From Wolinella sp963540505 (GTDB lineage Bacteria; Campylobacterota; Campylobacteria; Campylobacterales; Helicobacteraceae), in contig CAUTMV010000004.1 in the NCBI GenBank assembly GCA_963540505.1, forward strand, positions 62,001-126,000: a stretch of 64,000 nt of DNA, written 5' to 3'. The number at the start of each line of letters is the position of its first letter. The first letter of the stretch is position 1. This document shows, piece by piece, positions 43,067 to 52,112 of the stretch. Made by a program: the position numbers and the translations under genes. The notes beneath the pieces were generated by a model that saw nothing but the letters and a program-made list of their open reading frames with translations, ran no database searches and was not told the DNA's origin.

Positions 43067-44927
43067 CGTCGTCATCTTTTTTCTTGCCCTCTGCGTTTTT
43101 TGGGTCTTTGGCTTGCGGATTCTCTTTTTTATACATGGCTTCTGCGAGCTTGTGGCTCACTTCTGTGAGTGCTTTGACCTTCGCGTCAATCTCCTCTTTG
43201 CTCGCATTTTCATTTTTGAGCACCTCTTTTAGCTCATTGATGGCAGTTTCGATTTTTTGAGTCTCCTCGCCTTCTAACTGCTCCTTGAACTCGCCGAGGC
43301 TCTTTTCTGTCTGATAGATCAGGGAATCCGCCATATTTCTCGTCTCAATCACGCTTTTGCGCTTGTTGTCTTCCTCTTTGTGAAGCTCCGCGTCTTTGAC
43401 CATTTTATCAATCTCAGAATCGCTTAAGCCACTTGAGCCCGTGATTTTAATCTCCTGAGATTTGCCTGTGGCTTTATCTTTCGCTGATACGGTCAAAATC
43501 CCGTTTGCGTCGATATCAAAGGTAACCTCAACTTGAGGCACGCCCCGTGGCGCGGCGGGAATCCCACTTAGCTCAAACATACCCAGCGACTTATTATCTT
43601 TGGCTAGCTCGCGCTCGCCCTGAAGCACTTGGATCGTCACGGCGGGCTGACTATCCTGCGCGGTGGAGAAGATTTGCGACTTCTTCACGGGAATCGTTGT
43701 CCCCCGCTCGATGATTTTTGTCATGACGCTTCCGAGTGTCTCGATTCCCAGAGACAGCGGCGTAACATCAAGCAGTAGCACATCTTTCACATCACCCTTA
43801 AGCACGCCCCCTTGGATAGACGCACCAATAGAGACGACCTCATCGGGATTGACGGATTTATTGAGCTCTTTACCGATGAACTCCTTAACACGTTGCTGCA
43901 CTTTGGGAATCCGAGTCGAGCCACCGACCATCACAACCTCGGCAATATCGCTCTTTTGAAGCCCGGCATCTTTGATGACAAAGTCGATTTTTTGAATGGT
44001 CTGCTCAATAAGCTCATCAATGAGCCCTTCAAATTTCGCTCGTGAAATCTTCTGCACAAGGTGCTTTGGTCCCGTCGCATCAGCCGTGATGAAAGGGAGG
44101 TTAATCTCCGTCTCATTCGCGCTGCTTAGCTCTTTTTTGGCATTTTCCGCCGCATCCTTTAGCCGCTGAAGTGCCATGACGTCGTTTTTGAGGTTGATTC
44201 CATACTCGTTTTCAAACTCTTTGCTTGCCCAGTCGATGATTTTGTTATCAAAATCATCTCCACCGAGGAACGCATCTCCCCCTGTGGCAAGCACTTCCAC
44301 GACATTATCACCTGTTTCAAGCACCGTGACGTCAAAAGTCCCGCCCCCCAGGTCATAGACGACGATTTTTTCTGCATGTTTTTTATCAAGCCCATAAGCA
44401 AGTGCCGCTGAGGTGGGCTCATTGATGATTCTTAGGACATTGAGCCCCGCAATCGTCCCTGCTTCTTTGGTCGCCTTCCTTTGGGAATCGTTAAAATACG
44501 CAGGCACGGTAATGACCGCCTCACTGATACTTTCGCCCAGATACGCCTCCGCGTCCTCTTTTAGCTTCATGAGGATCTTCGCACTGATCTCTTGAGGTGT
44601 ATAGACCTTATCGGCGATCTCAATAGCGCACGCACCGTTTCGATCCACAATCTTATAAGGTAGGCGTTTTTGCGCCTCTTGCGCCTTATCCTCGCTCATC
44701 ATGAGCCCCATGATTCGCTTGATGGAATAGATCGTCTTTTGTGGATTTGTGATTGCTTGACGTTTGGCTGGATCTCCCACGAGCACCTCGCCTTTATCGG
44801 TAAATGCCACTATTGAAGGGGTTGTGTTTTTCCCCTCTTTATTAGCGATGATTTTGCCCTCGCCCGCTTCAAATACCGCCATAGCGGAGTTTGTAGTTCC
44901 TAAGTCGATTCCTAATACCTTGCTCAT
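43044..44927 (-). CDS. dnaK: Chaperone DnaK (Hsp70)
   Basis: A 627-residue Hsp70: ATPase domain with GIDLGTTNSAMAVFEAG, VITVPAYFNDSQRKATKEA, IVYDLGGGTFDVTVLETG and VMVGGSTRIPKVQ; linker and substrate-binding domain with DVLLLDVTPLSLGIETLG; C-terminal lid and an acidic tail ending DDDVIDAEVE. It acts with GrpE, encoded 24 bp upstream. It is the last gene of the hrcA-grpE-dnaK heat-shock operon. Its 3' end overlaps the convergent gene. Confidence 0.98.
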   Translation of the reverse strand: MSKVLGIDLGTTNSAMAVFEAGEGKIIANKEGKNTTPSIVAFTDKGEVLVGDPAKRQAITNPQKTIYSIKRIMGLMMSEDKAQEAQKRLPYKIVDRNGACAIEIADKVYTPQEISAKILMKLKEDAEAYLGESISEAVITVPAYFNDSQRKATKEAGTIAGLNVLRIINEPTSAALAYGLDKKHAEKIVVYDLGGGTFDVTVLETGDNVVEVLATGGDAFLGGDDFDNKIIDWASKEFENEYGINLKNDVMALQRLKDAAENAKKELSSANETEINLPFITADATGPKHLVQKISRAKFEGLIDELIEQTIQKIDFVIKDAGLQKSDIAEVVMVGGSTRIPKVQQRVKEFIGKELNKSVNPDEVVSIGASIQGGVLKGDVKDVLLLDVTPLSLGIETLGSVMTKIIERGTTIPVKKSQIFSTAQDSQPAVTIQVLQGERELAKDNKSLGMFELSGIPAAPRGVPQVEVTFDIDANGILTVSAKDKATGKSQEIKITGSSGLSDSEIDKMVKDAELHKEEDNKRKSVIETRNMADSLIYQTEKSLGEFKEQLEGEETQKIETAINELKEVLKNENASKEEIDAKVKALTEVSHKLAEAMYKKENPQAKDPKNAEGKKKDDDVIDAEVE

Positions 44928-44951
44928 TGTTAGCTCCTTTTAAAAATAAAT

Positions 44952-45512
44952 TTAATCAATCTTTGCAACACTGACCATCGCTGGGCGCAAAATACGCTCT
45001 TTGTAGCGATAGCCCGTTTGGAAAATCTGCACGATTTCGCCCGCTTTGTGCGATTCGCTATTCACCTGCATAATACATTCATGCAGGTGCGGATCAAACT
45101 CGCCTTCACTCGGAATCGTCTCGATTCCGTGGCGTTGCAGCACTTTAGTGAAATTATCAAGCGTAAGCTTCAGCCCTTCGATGAACTTCTCCTGAAGTGC
45201 CCTGTTCTCCTCGCTCTCCTCGCCGACGCTCTTTAACGCCATCTCCAGCGTATCAACGACGGGCAGGAGATCTGAGGCGATTTTCTCATAGGCATATTCC
45301 AGAGCTTGAGACTTTTCGCGCTCCATGCGCTTTTTGGTATTCTCAAAATCTGCCCGCATTCGCAAATAGGTATCCTCAAGCTCTGAAATTTTCTCCAAAA
45401 GCTCGGGGACGCTTTGAGTATTCGCCTCAGCTTCAGACTGCGCACCAGAGCTTTCTTGCTCCTCGCCCAGAGGCTCTTCATTTGGTGTTTCTATTGGGTT
45501 TGCATCATTCAT
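44952..45512 (-). CDS. grpE: Nucleotide exchange factor GrpE
   Basis: GrpE exchanges ADP on DnaK. The 186-residue product begins MNDANPIETPNEE, has a long coiled coil (LLEKISELEDTYLRMRADFE, NTKKRMEREK) and the C-terminal beta domain with FDPHLHECIMQV and QTGYRYKERILRPAMVSV, the family signature. The start at 45512 is chosen because GAAAGGAG lies just upstream; the frame extends five codons further to 45527. Confidence 0.96.
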   Translation of the reverse strand: MNDANPIETPNEEPLGEEQESSGAQSEAEANTQSVPELLEKISELEDTYLRMRADFENTKKRMEREKSQALEYAYEKIASDLLPVVDTLEMALKSVGEESEENRALQEKFIEGLKLTLDNFTKVLQRHGIETIPSEGEFDPHLHECIMQVNSESHKAGEIVQIFQTGYRYKERILRPAMVSVAKID

Positions 45513-45535
45513 TTTTTCTCCTTTCATAAATTTAT

Positions 45536-46330
45536 TTATCCTAATGCTTCGCGATAAAAGCCCTCATAATCGCGATTTAGCGCACCTACGAGCATGAGCT
45601 TTGCCTCATTTTGCCCCACTTTGACTCGCTCAATCGCGGCAAGATTCCCGCGGGGAATGAGCTGCTCAAAATAGAGTCCCTCTTGGAACATATCAAGCAT
45701 TTTCCCTTGCAATATTTCTCGGAAAATCCCCTCGCCCTCGTGATTTTTTAGCAATCGATCGGCTAGCGAATCTAAACCGAAGCTAAAAAACGGCTCTTGA
45801 TTTAAGAACTGCTCAAGTTTTTGCGCCAGCTCATGCACGCAGAGTTCGCGCGCGACCTTATAGAGCTCGCGTATCTCAAGCCCCAAAAACTCCTCCATGA
45901 AGCGCTCCATGACGCTAGAATGCCTCAAAACCACCTCACCTTCGCTAAAGCTAAGGAGTAAAAAGCGGTTTTTTATGGGTGTAAGCTGCGTGAAAAAATT
46001 CGGATTATAGAAGCGAATCGCGCAAAAAATTCCGACTTTATGCGCAGAACGCTCAAGATTTTGTATGCTTTTGAACTCAACCTTATGGGCGCGAGGAAGC
46101 CTCTTGCGCCAATACTCTTTGAGCGCGATCTCTGTGGGAATCCGCCCGCTACTCACATGGGGCTGCATGAGTGCGCCCTCCTCAATGAGTGCTCGGAAGT
46201 GATTCCTAATCGTCGCTGATGAGATTTTGATTCCCAGCAAAAGGCGAAGCGATTCCGAGCCGATAGGCTCTTGTTGCTTTACATATTCACGGATAATCTC
46301 ATCAAGTAAGAGCGATTTCCTAGGCTGCAT
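45536..46330 (-). CDS. hrcA: Heat-inducible transcription repressor HrcA
   Basis: A 264-residue repressor. The N-terminal winged helix reads LLLDEIIREYVKQQEPIGSE and SSATIRNHFRALIEEGALMQ, followed by PHVSSGRIPTEIALKEYW, which matches HrcA. The C-terminal domain is shorter and more divergent than in Bacillus, as in Helicobacter. HrcA binds CIRCE operators and represses chaperone operons, including this one. Two possible promoters lie upstream: one at 46435-46463 and a further TATAAT (minus strand) at 46379-46384. Confidence 0.93.
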   Translation of the reverse strand: MQPRKSLLLDEIIREYVKQQEPIGSESLRLLLGIKISSATIRNHFRALIEEGALMQPHVSSGRIPTEIALKEYWRKRLPRAHKVEFKSIQNLERSAHKVGIFCAIRFYNPNFFTQLTPIKNRFLLLSFSEGEVVLRHSSVMERFMEEFLGLEIRELYKVARELCVHELAQKLEQFLNQEPFFSFGLDSLADRLLKNHEGEGIFREILQGKMLDMFQEGLYFEQLIPRGNLAAIERVKVGQNEAKLMLVGALNRDYEGFYREALG

Positions 46331-46403
46331 AATGCCCCTCTGCCTTTATGTTAAGTTTGCAATAAGTTACGTGAGTGAAATTATAGCACAGAAAGCAGAA
46401 AAA

Positions 46404-46430
46404 TTAGCACTCAAATATTCTTATTGCTTT
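46404..46430 (-). promoter_or_regulatory. Degenerate CIRCE operator (HrcA site)
   Basis: On the minus strand the right arm GAGTGCTAA (46412-46404) matches the CIRCE consensus perfectly, and the left arm AAAGCAATA (46430-46422) matches TTAGCACTC at 5 of 9 positions with the correct 9-bp spacer. It lies directly downstream of the -10 element, where HrcA would cover the transcription start. Confidence 0.7.
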
Positions 46431-46434
46431 TTTG

Positions 46435-46463
46435 ATTATATACCTTTAGTCATATATAGTCAA
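46435..46463 (-). promoter_or_regulatory. Promoter of hrcA-grpE-dnaK
   Basis: On the minus strand TTGACT (46463-46458) and TATAAT (46440-46435) are spaced by 17 bp, a near-perfect sigma70 promoter. The HAIR element overlaps the -35 and spacer, and CIRCE begins 4 bp after the -10. Confidence 0.75.
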
Positions 46464-46464
46464 G
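46444..46464 (-). promoter_or_regulatory. HAIR-like operator (HspR site)
   Basis: On the minus strand the sequence is CTTGACT, seven bases, ACTAAAG. Compared with the HAIR consensus CTTGAGT-N7-ACTCAAG, 12 of 14 positions match with correct spacing. HspR represses the hrcA-grpE-dnaK operon in H. pylori, so the function is expected; hspR itself is not in the window. The rest of the 340-bp gap to uvrC (46465-46670) shows nothing further I can name. Confidence 0.7.
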
Positions 46465-46670
46465 TTTTATGATTTTAAAAGTATCAGATTTGCTAAGCTT
46501 AATTGGATTATGATGTCAGGAATCGGCGAAATCAGCGTAATTTCATGCAAAATGCTACAAAAGGTAACATAAAAATTAGCTCAGCATAAAAAGATACATA
46601 AAAGAGGCACGGGGATATTCCATTTGCGCATAGGTCGCGCATAGCGGGGCAAGTTCGTAAGATTATGCCT

Positions 46671-48476
46671 TTACAGAGTCTCTTTGATCGCCCTAGCGAC
46701 CTTTTCACCCACAATTTTTATCAGATCCTCCATGTTTGCCTGCTTGATTCCCTCAAAATTGCCAAAATAATCAAGCAGTCGCTTAAGCTTCCCGCGCCCG
46801 ATTCCCTTGAGGGCTAGAAGGTCGATTTTTTGGTCGTTTTTGAGCTTTTTGTTGCGATGATAAGTGATGGCGAAGCGATGAACCTCATCTCGGATTTTTT
46901 GGAAAAATTGCAGTCGCTTATCGCTTGGGATCAGGCGAATCTCGCCCTTTTGTGTGCGCAAAATATCCCTAGCCGCGCCCTTAGCACGGTGCGCTTTGCT
47001 ATCGAGCTTCTCCTTTGCAATAGCGATGATTTCGACATTTGCCCCCGTGCTTTCGATAATCTCACGCGCGATTTTGATCTGCCCCGCCCCGCCATCAAGT
47101 AGCCACAAATCCGGTGGCGATTCCCGCTCAAAGGCACTAGCTCGGCGCATTAGCATTTCGCGCATTTGTGAATACTCATCGCTGCCTGCAAGCTCGTAGC
47201 GTCGGTAGGAATCCTTCACAAACCCGTCCTCATACACCACCATCGCGCCTACGCACGATTCCCCGCGCATATGAGAAGTGTCAAACGCCTCGATCCGCGC
47301 GGGAATCGTGTCGATCCCCAGAAGCTCTTTGATGTTTAAAAGTAGCGGCATCTCCTCCTTTTGCCCCTCTAGGCGCAGCAGCTCACTTGCATTTTTTAGC
47401 GCAAGCTCTACAAGTCGCCGCTTCGCCCCGACTTTTGGCACGACAATGGGAATCTTGCGCCCGAAGATTCCCGTGAGGTGCGCCTCAAGCTCCGCCTTAC
47501 CCTCAAGCTCCACAGGGAGCAGAAGCTGGGTTGGAGGGAGGGGCGTATTTTCCTTATAATAATGCAAAATCGCGCGCGTGTAGGCTTCGTTTTCATCGAT
47601 TCCCGTGTCGTTTTTGAGCACCTTTGAGCTGCTTGCGATGATTTTGCCCGCGCGCATGAAAAGCCGCAAGAGCATGTGCATTCTCTCGCCCTTTTGTAGC
47701 GCGAGAATGTCGAGATCTTCGAGCTTTGCGAGGTCTATTTCCGAATAGGTCTCGATTTTAGCGAGCTTTTTAATGCGATCGCGCAGGATTCCCGCCTCCT
47801 CAAAGCGCAACTCCAAAGCCAGCCGCTCCATGCGCTCCTTTAATTGGGCGATGAGTTTATGGCGATTTTGGAGTAAATCAAGGGCGTCTTTGAAGATTTC
47901 TGCATACTCCTTTTGGCTGATTCTCTCCTCGCACGGGGCGGTGCAGCGATTAATTTGATAAAAAAGACATGCCTTTTTCTCTCTTAAGCAGCCCTTTTTT
48001 TGCACTAATTTGCAGAGCTCATAAATGCTTGCAAGCAGCTCGCTCGCCCCACTTGTGTAAGGACCAAAATAGCGTATCTGCCTTTGTGCGAGGATTTTGC
48101 GCGTCATTTCTAGACGCGGGAATCGCGCGCTCTCATCAAAGTAGATGTAGGGGAATGTCTTATCATCGCGCAGCAGGATGTTGTATTTTGGCTTTAGCTG
48201 CTTGATGAGCGAGTTCTCTAGCACGAGTGCGTCATGCTCGTTCTCGACGATGATGTAGTGCAGATGGGCTGTCTCGCTAATCATCTTGCTAATCCGCGCG
48301 GAGAGCTTGCTTGCGGGCGCGAGTGTGGGGGTAAATTGGAAGTAGCTTCGCACGCGTTTTTTGAGATTTTTGGCTTTACCGATGTAGAGGAGCTTTGAAT
48401 GTGCGTCAAAATAGTGATAGACGCCGCTTGATTCCGGGAGATTTTCTAAAGATTGCTTCAGAGTTTCGGGGAACAT
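46671..48476 (-). CDS. uvrC: Excinuclease ABC subunit C
   Basis: UvrC makes both incisions in nucleotide excision repair. The 601-residue protein has the GIY-YIG domain (SSGVYHYFDAHSKLLYIGKA, KNLKKRVRSYF), the cysteine-containing segment (CLFYQINRCTAPCEERI), a UVR helix pair, the RNase H-like nuclease region (AFDTSHMRGESCVGAMVVYE, DLWLLDGGAGQ) and C-terminal helix-hairpin-helix motifs (LLALKGIGRGKLKRLLDYFG). The small gene 48499-48996 lies just upstream in the same direction; in H. pylori uvrC (HP0821) also neighbours a small hypothetical gene. Confidence 0.97.
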   Translation of the reverse strand: MFPETLKQSLENLPESSGVYHYFDAHSKLLYIGKAKNLKKRVRSYFQFTPTLAPASKLSARISKMISETAHLHYIIVENEHDALVLENSLIKQLKPKYNILLRDDKTFPYIYFDESARFPRLEMTRKILAQRQIRYFGPYTSGASELLASIYELCKLVQKKGCLREKKACLFYQINRCTAPCEERISQKEYAEIFKDALDLLQNRHKLIAQLKERMERLALELRFEEAGILRDRIKKLAKIETYSEIDLAKLEDLDILALQKGERMHMLLRLFMRAGKIIASSSKVLKNDTGIDENEAYTRAILHYYKENTPLPPTQLLLPVELEGKAELEAHLTGIFGRKIPIVVPKVGAKRRLVELALKNASELLRLEGQKEEMPLLLNIKELLGIDTIPARIEAFDTSHMRGESCVGAMVVYEDGFVKDSYRRYELAGSDEYSQMREMLMRRASAFERESPPDLWLLDGGAGQIKIAREIIESTGANVEIIAIAKEKLDSKAHRAKGAARDILRTQKGEIRLIPSDKRLQFFQKIRDEVHRFAITYHRNKKLKNDQKIDLLALKGIGRGKLKRLLDYFGNFEGIKQANMEDLIKIVGEKVARAIKETL

Positions 48477-48498
48477 CAGAGGAGTAAAGGCTCGTTAT

Positions 48499-48996
48499 TT
48501 AGAGGAGCTGGCGTTTCCAAAAGCCCTCTTCACCCTCAAGATCGGACATTTTGTGATGACGCTCAATGATTGCGCGAATCTCTTCAAAAATGGCGTGGAG
48601 CTTTGGATTTTGAGCATGATTGTGAAAATTTGCCCTCGCGTGCTCCTCATAGCAAAACTCCTCGCGCACCTCCTCCTCTTCGCTCTGAAAGGCTCTGTAA
48701 GAGACAAAAGCCGCGATCTTGCTAAGCCCCACGAGCTCATCAAACTTCGCCTCTTTTTGCGCTTTTATTAATAGCGACTTTATTAAAGGGATTTTATAAT
48801 TGAACTCTTTCAAAAATGCGGGGTGATTGAGCGCAAATAGGAGCGTTTGGTGCTTTATTTGCGTGAATAAAATCGCCTGACGCAGGCTATAAGGGAGCAG
48901 AAGTATAAAGTCGCGCTCTTGCGTCTTTTGTCGCAAGGGCTTAAAAGTGGGGGAATCGTGGGTAAGATTGTAGAGAATTTCATGCGCCTTTTTCAT
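48499..48996 (-). CDS. Conserved hypothetical protein (HP0820-like by position)
   Basis: A 165-residue cytosolic protein that I cannot assign firmly. It begins MKKAHEILYNLTHDS. The central part (LRQAILFTQIKHQTLLFALN, HPAFLKEFNYKIPLIKSLL) vaguely recalls DUF721/DciA-type proteins, a weak impression. The start at 48996 is preferred over longer in-frame possibilities because the upstream extension is low-complexity, lacks a ribosome site and runs through the lipoprotein ORF on the other strand. It is followed by uvrC after 22 bp. Confidence 0.7.
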   Translation of the reverse strand: MKKAHEILYNLTHDSPTFKPLRQKTQERDFILLLPYSLRQAILFTQIKHQTLLFALNHPAFLKEFNYKIPLIKSLLIKAQKEAKFDELVGLSKIAAFVSYRAFQSEEEEVREEFCYEEHARANFHNHAQNPKLHAIFEEIRAIIERHHKMSDLEGEEGFWKRQLL

Positions 48997-49092
48997 GGGG
49001 CGATTATAGCATACATGCTGGTGGCATTTTGCGGGTGCGGGTTTAAAGATGATCCCTTTTATGCGCCTGTGCAGAACACAAGTGAGCGTTAA
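48982..49092 (+). CDS. LptM-like micro-lipoprotein
   Basis: A 36-codon frame from ATG 48982 to TAA 49092. It has a short hydrophobic signal (HGAIIAYMLVAF), cysteines C17 and C19, and then CGFKDDPFYAP, close to the LptM/YifL pattern (cysteine, Gly, xK, Pro, aromatic, Pro). LptM-type lipoproteins assist LPS-transport (LptD) maturation in Escherichia coli. The lipobox is imperfect. Start is uncertain; the ribosome site (AGAGAA) is weak, and the first 15 bp overlap the start of the divergent gene. nadB starts 18 bp downstream. Confidence 0.55.
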   Translation: MRLFHGAIIAYMLVAFCGCGFKDDPFYAPVQNTSER

Positions 49093-49110
49093 TTTAGAGG
49101 AATCGCCCCT

Positions 49111-50550
49111 ATGGTTTATGATGTGATTATTATCGGTGCGGGTGTGGCGGGGCTGTATGCGAGTCTGCATCTGCCAAAGGATAAAAAGGTCTTAATCCTC
49201 TGCAAAGATCAGCCATGGGAGTGCAATACCTTCTACGCGCAAGGGGGAATCGCCGTGGCAAAAGATCGCGATGATGTGCCTTTGCACGTGAGTGATACGC
49301 TCAGTGCCGGCGCACAAATGGGCAACAAAGAAGCCATAGAGAGGCTCAGTCGCGATAGTCTGGAGATTTTGCCCGATCTTCTTGCGCGCGGAGTCCCTTT
49401 TGATAAGGACGCAAGCGGGAATCTGCTCTACACCAAAGAGGGCGCGCATACCATTTCGCGTATCGTGCATGCCGGTGGTGATGGGACGGGACGCGTGCTA
49501 CACAGCCATCTCATCGGTCTCATCTCTCACACGTTGTGGAAAAATGCCACCGTTACCAATCTGCTCCTTGATGAGCATCGTTGCCATGGCGTGAGCGTGA
49601 TGACCAAGCGCGGCAGCTACAATCTCTACGCAAAGGACGTAATCATCGCTTCCGGGGGTATGGGTGCGCTCTATGAATACCACACCAACGCCTATACGAT
49701 CAGCAGCGATCTGCACGGCATGATTATCGAGCATGGCGCTCGTGTGCGCGATATGGAGATGATGCAATTTCACCCCACCGTCTATACGCAAGGGAAGCAT
49801 GCGCGCAAGATTCTCCTCTCTGAAGCACTGCGAGGCGAGGGGGCGAAAATCATCAACGAGCGGGGAGAGCGGTTTTTGAGTGAGTATGATTCCCGCATGG
49901 AGCTCGCGCCTAGAGATGTGATTTCGCGTGCGATTTTTGATTACAAAATGCGAACTGACATGGATATTTTCCTTGATATTTCGGAATTTAGCGAGGAGTT
50001 TTTTAAGAATCGATTCCCCAACATTTACAGGAATCTGACCTCTTATGGCTTTAAGATTCCCCACGAGAGGATTCCCATTTCACCGGCATTTCACTACTCT
50101 ATGGGGGGCATTGAGACGGATAGTTTCGCGCGCGTGCAAGGTATGGAAAATCTCTATGCAATCGGTGAATGCGCCTCTACCGGCGTGCATGGTGCAAATC
50201 GTCTGGCGAGCAATTCGCTTTTAGAGGGGCTTGTGTTTGCAAGGATTGCCGCGCGCCATATCACGGGTAAAGAGAGTAGCTACAAACCGCGTGAATTTCG
50301 CCTGATCGAGGAGATTTTGGAGCGGAAATTCGATAATGAACTTAAAGGCGTTTTGCGCACGCTCATGTGGGATAAAGTGGGAATCGCGCGCAAAAGAAGC
50401 GGGCTAAATGAGGCACTTGGTGGCGTGGAAGTGATGTTAAAGAGCGGAATCGGGCGCATGCTAAAGCTTCGACTTTTAAGCGCGCGTGAAGTGATTAAAG
50501 GTGCGCTGGCGCGCAGGGAATCGCTGGGCGCGCACTATATGATTGATTAA
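49111..50550 (+). CDS. nadB: L-aspartate oxidase
   Basis: NadB oxidises L-aspartate to iminoaspartate, the first step of NAD synthesis. The 479-residue flavoprotein starts MVYDVIIIGAGVAGLYASLH (FAD fold), has CNTFYAQGGIAVA, AGGDGTGRVLHSHL, DMEMMQFHPTVY, ERFLSEYDSRMELAPRDVIS and HYSMGGIETD, GECASTGVHGANRLASNSLL. These match NadB better than succinate dehydrogenase, and there is no C-terminal fumarate-reductase extension. AGAGG lies ahead of the ATG. Confidence 0.93.
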   Translation: MVYDVIIIGAGVAGLYASLHLPKDKKVLILCKDQPWECNTFYAQGGIAVAKDRDDVPLHVSDTLSAGAQMGNKEAIERLSRDSLEILPDLLARGVPFDKDASGNLLYTKEGAHTISRIVHAGGDGTGRVLHSHLIGLISHTLWKNATVTNLLLDEHRCHGVSVMTKRGSYNLYAKDVIIASGGMGALYEYHTNAYTISSDLHGMIIEHGARVRDMEMMQFHPTVYTQGKHARKILLSEALRGEGAKIINERGERFLSEYDSRMELAPRDVISRAIFDYKMRTDMDIFLDISEFSEEFFKNRFPNIYRNLTSYGFKIPHERIPISPAFHYSMGGIETDSFARVQGMENLYAIGECASTGVHGANRLASNSLLEGLVFARIAARHITGKESSYKPREFRLIEEILERKFDNELKGVLRTLMWDKVGIARKRSGLNEALGGVEVMLKSGIGRMLKLRLLSAREVIKGALARRESLGAHYMID

Positions 50551-50567
50551 TTCGGAAAGAGGGAAAG

Positions 50568-52103
50568 ATGCACGGTGGCGTTTTAATTTTGGATTTTGGA
50601 AGTCAATACACTCAGCTTATCGCGCGCAGGATTCGCGAATATGGGATCTACTGCGAAATCGTCCCCTATCATGAGAAGCTAGAGGCGATCAAGGCGCGAA
50701 AGGCGCAGGGAATCGTGCTTAGCGGCGGGCCTGCGAGCGTCTATGAGGAGGGGGCGTTTCTTGTGGATCAGGCGATTTTTGAGCTCGGGATTCCCGTGCT
50801 TGGAATCTGCTATGGAATGCAGCTCATGACACACTATTTTGGCGGTGTGGTAGCAAGAGCGGATCATCACGAATACGGCAAGGCTGAGGTGATTTTTGAT
50901 GGGGAATCGCCGCTGTTTCAGGGCTGCAAAAGCGGCGAGGTGGTCTGGATGAGTCATGGTGATAGGGTGGAGCGCATTCCTGCTGATTTTGCGCGCATTG
51001 CCCATTCTCTCAATTCGCCTTTTGCGGCGATTGCGCATAAAGATAAGCCCTTTTATGCGGTGCAATTTCATCCTGAAGTGGCGCATTCACGCGAGGGCGC
51101 GCTCTATTTGCGGAACTTTGCGCGCTCTATTTGCGCTTGTGCGGATAATTGGAATATGCACAATTTTGCACAGGATCAGATCGCAAAAATTAGGGCGCAG
51201 GTGCGCGAAGGAAAGGTGCTGTGCGCAGTCTCTGGCGGGGTGGATTCGAGTGTGGTGGCGAGCCTTTTGTATCGGGCGATTGGCGAGCGGCTGATTCCCG
51301 TCTTTGTCGATCACGGGCTGCTGCGCGCGGGCGAGCGAGAAGCGGTGGAGAAGATGTTTAGTGAGAATCTGCATGTGCCGCTCATCACCATCGATGCGAG
51401 CGAGATTTTCTTAGGCAAACTAAAGGGTGTAACCGACCCGGAGCAAAAGCGCAAAATCATCGGCGAAACTTTTATTGAGGTCTTTGATGCTGAAGCGAAA
51501 AAACATAACGGAATCTCCTATTTAGCGCAGGGGACGCTCTATCCTGATGTGATTGAGTCGGTTTCGATTAAAGGACCGAGCAAGACAATCAAATCGCACC
51601 ACAATGTCGGAGGGCTGCCTGAGTGGATGACGTTCGAGCTCATTGAGCCGCTGCGCGAGCTTTTTAAAGATGAGGTGCGCGCGCTGGGGGGTGAGCTGGG
51701 TATGCCAAAAGAGATGCTTATGCGCCATCCCTTCCCTGGTCCGGGGCTTGCGATACGGATTATGGGCGAGGTGAATAAGGCGGATTTGGAGCTTTTGCGC
51801 AAGGCAGATGTGATTATGCTCGAGGAGCTTAAACAAAGCGGCTTTCACGACAAGACGTGGCAAGCATTTACGGTGCTGCTAAATGTGCGAAGTGTCGGAG
51901 TCATGGGGGATAATCGCACTTATGACAATACCGTCTGCGTGCGCGTGGTTGAGGCGATCGATGGCATGACTGCGACCTTTGCACGCCTGCCCCATGAGCT
52001 TTTGGAGCGAATTTCCACACGGATTATCAACGAGGTCGCGGGAATCAATCGCGTCGTCTATGATATTAGTTCAAAGCCCCCAGCAACGATTGAGTGGGAA
52101 TAG
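50568..52103 (+). CDS. guaA: GMP synthase (glutamine-hydrolysing)
   Basis: GuaA converts XMP to GMP using glutamine and ATP. The 511-residue protein has the class I glutaminase domain (LILDFGSQYTQLIARRIRE, nucleophile Cys81 in GICYGMQ, QFHPEVAHS) and the ATP pyrophosphatase domain with the P-loop AVSGGVDSSVVASLL, followed by the dimerisation domain (HHNVGGLPEWM, HPFPGPGLAIR, PPATIEWE end). GGAAAGAGGGAAAG precedes the ATG. The 3' end of guaA is a known integration hotspot for genomic islands, and an AT-rich segment follows here. Confidence 0.97.
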   Translation: MHGGVLILDFGSQYTQLIARRIREYGIYCEIVPYHEKLEAIKARKAQGIVLSGGPASVYEEGAFLVDQAIFELGIPVLGICYGMQLMTHYFGGVVARADHHEYGKAEVIFDGESPLFQGCKSGEVVWMSHGDRVERIPADFARIAHSLNSPFAAIAHKDKPFYAVQFHPEVAHSREGALYLRNFARSICACADNWNMHNFAQDQIAKIRAQVREGKVLCAVSGGVDSSVVASLLYRAIGERLIPVFVDHGLLRAGEREAVEKMFSENLHVPLITIDASEIFLGKLKGVTDPEQKRKIIGETFIEVFDAEAKKHNGISYLAQGTLYPDVIESVSIKGPSKTIKSHHNVGGLPEWMTFELIEPLRELFKDEVRALGGELGMPKEMLMRHPFPGPGLAIRIMGEVNKADLELLRKADVIMLEELKQSGFHDKTWQAFTVLLNVRSVGVMGDNRTYDNTVCVRVVEAIDGMTATFARLPHELLERISTRIINEVAGINRVVYDISSKPPATIEWE

Positions 52104-52112
52104 TAAAACAAG

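Noticed and set aside
46532..46714. 60-codon minus-strand frame with a hydrophobic end downstream of uvrC
   Set aside because: It starts inside uvrC, lacks a ribosome site and has no family features; the interval is better explained as promoter region for hrcA.
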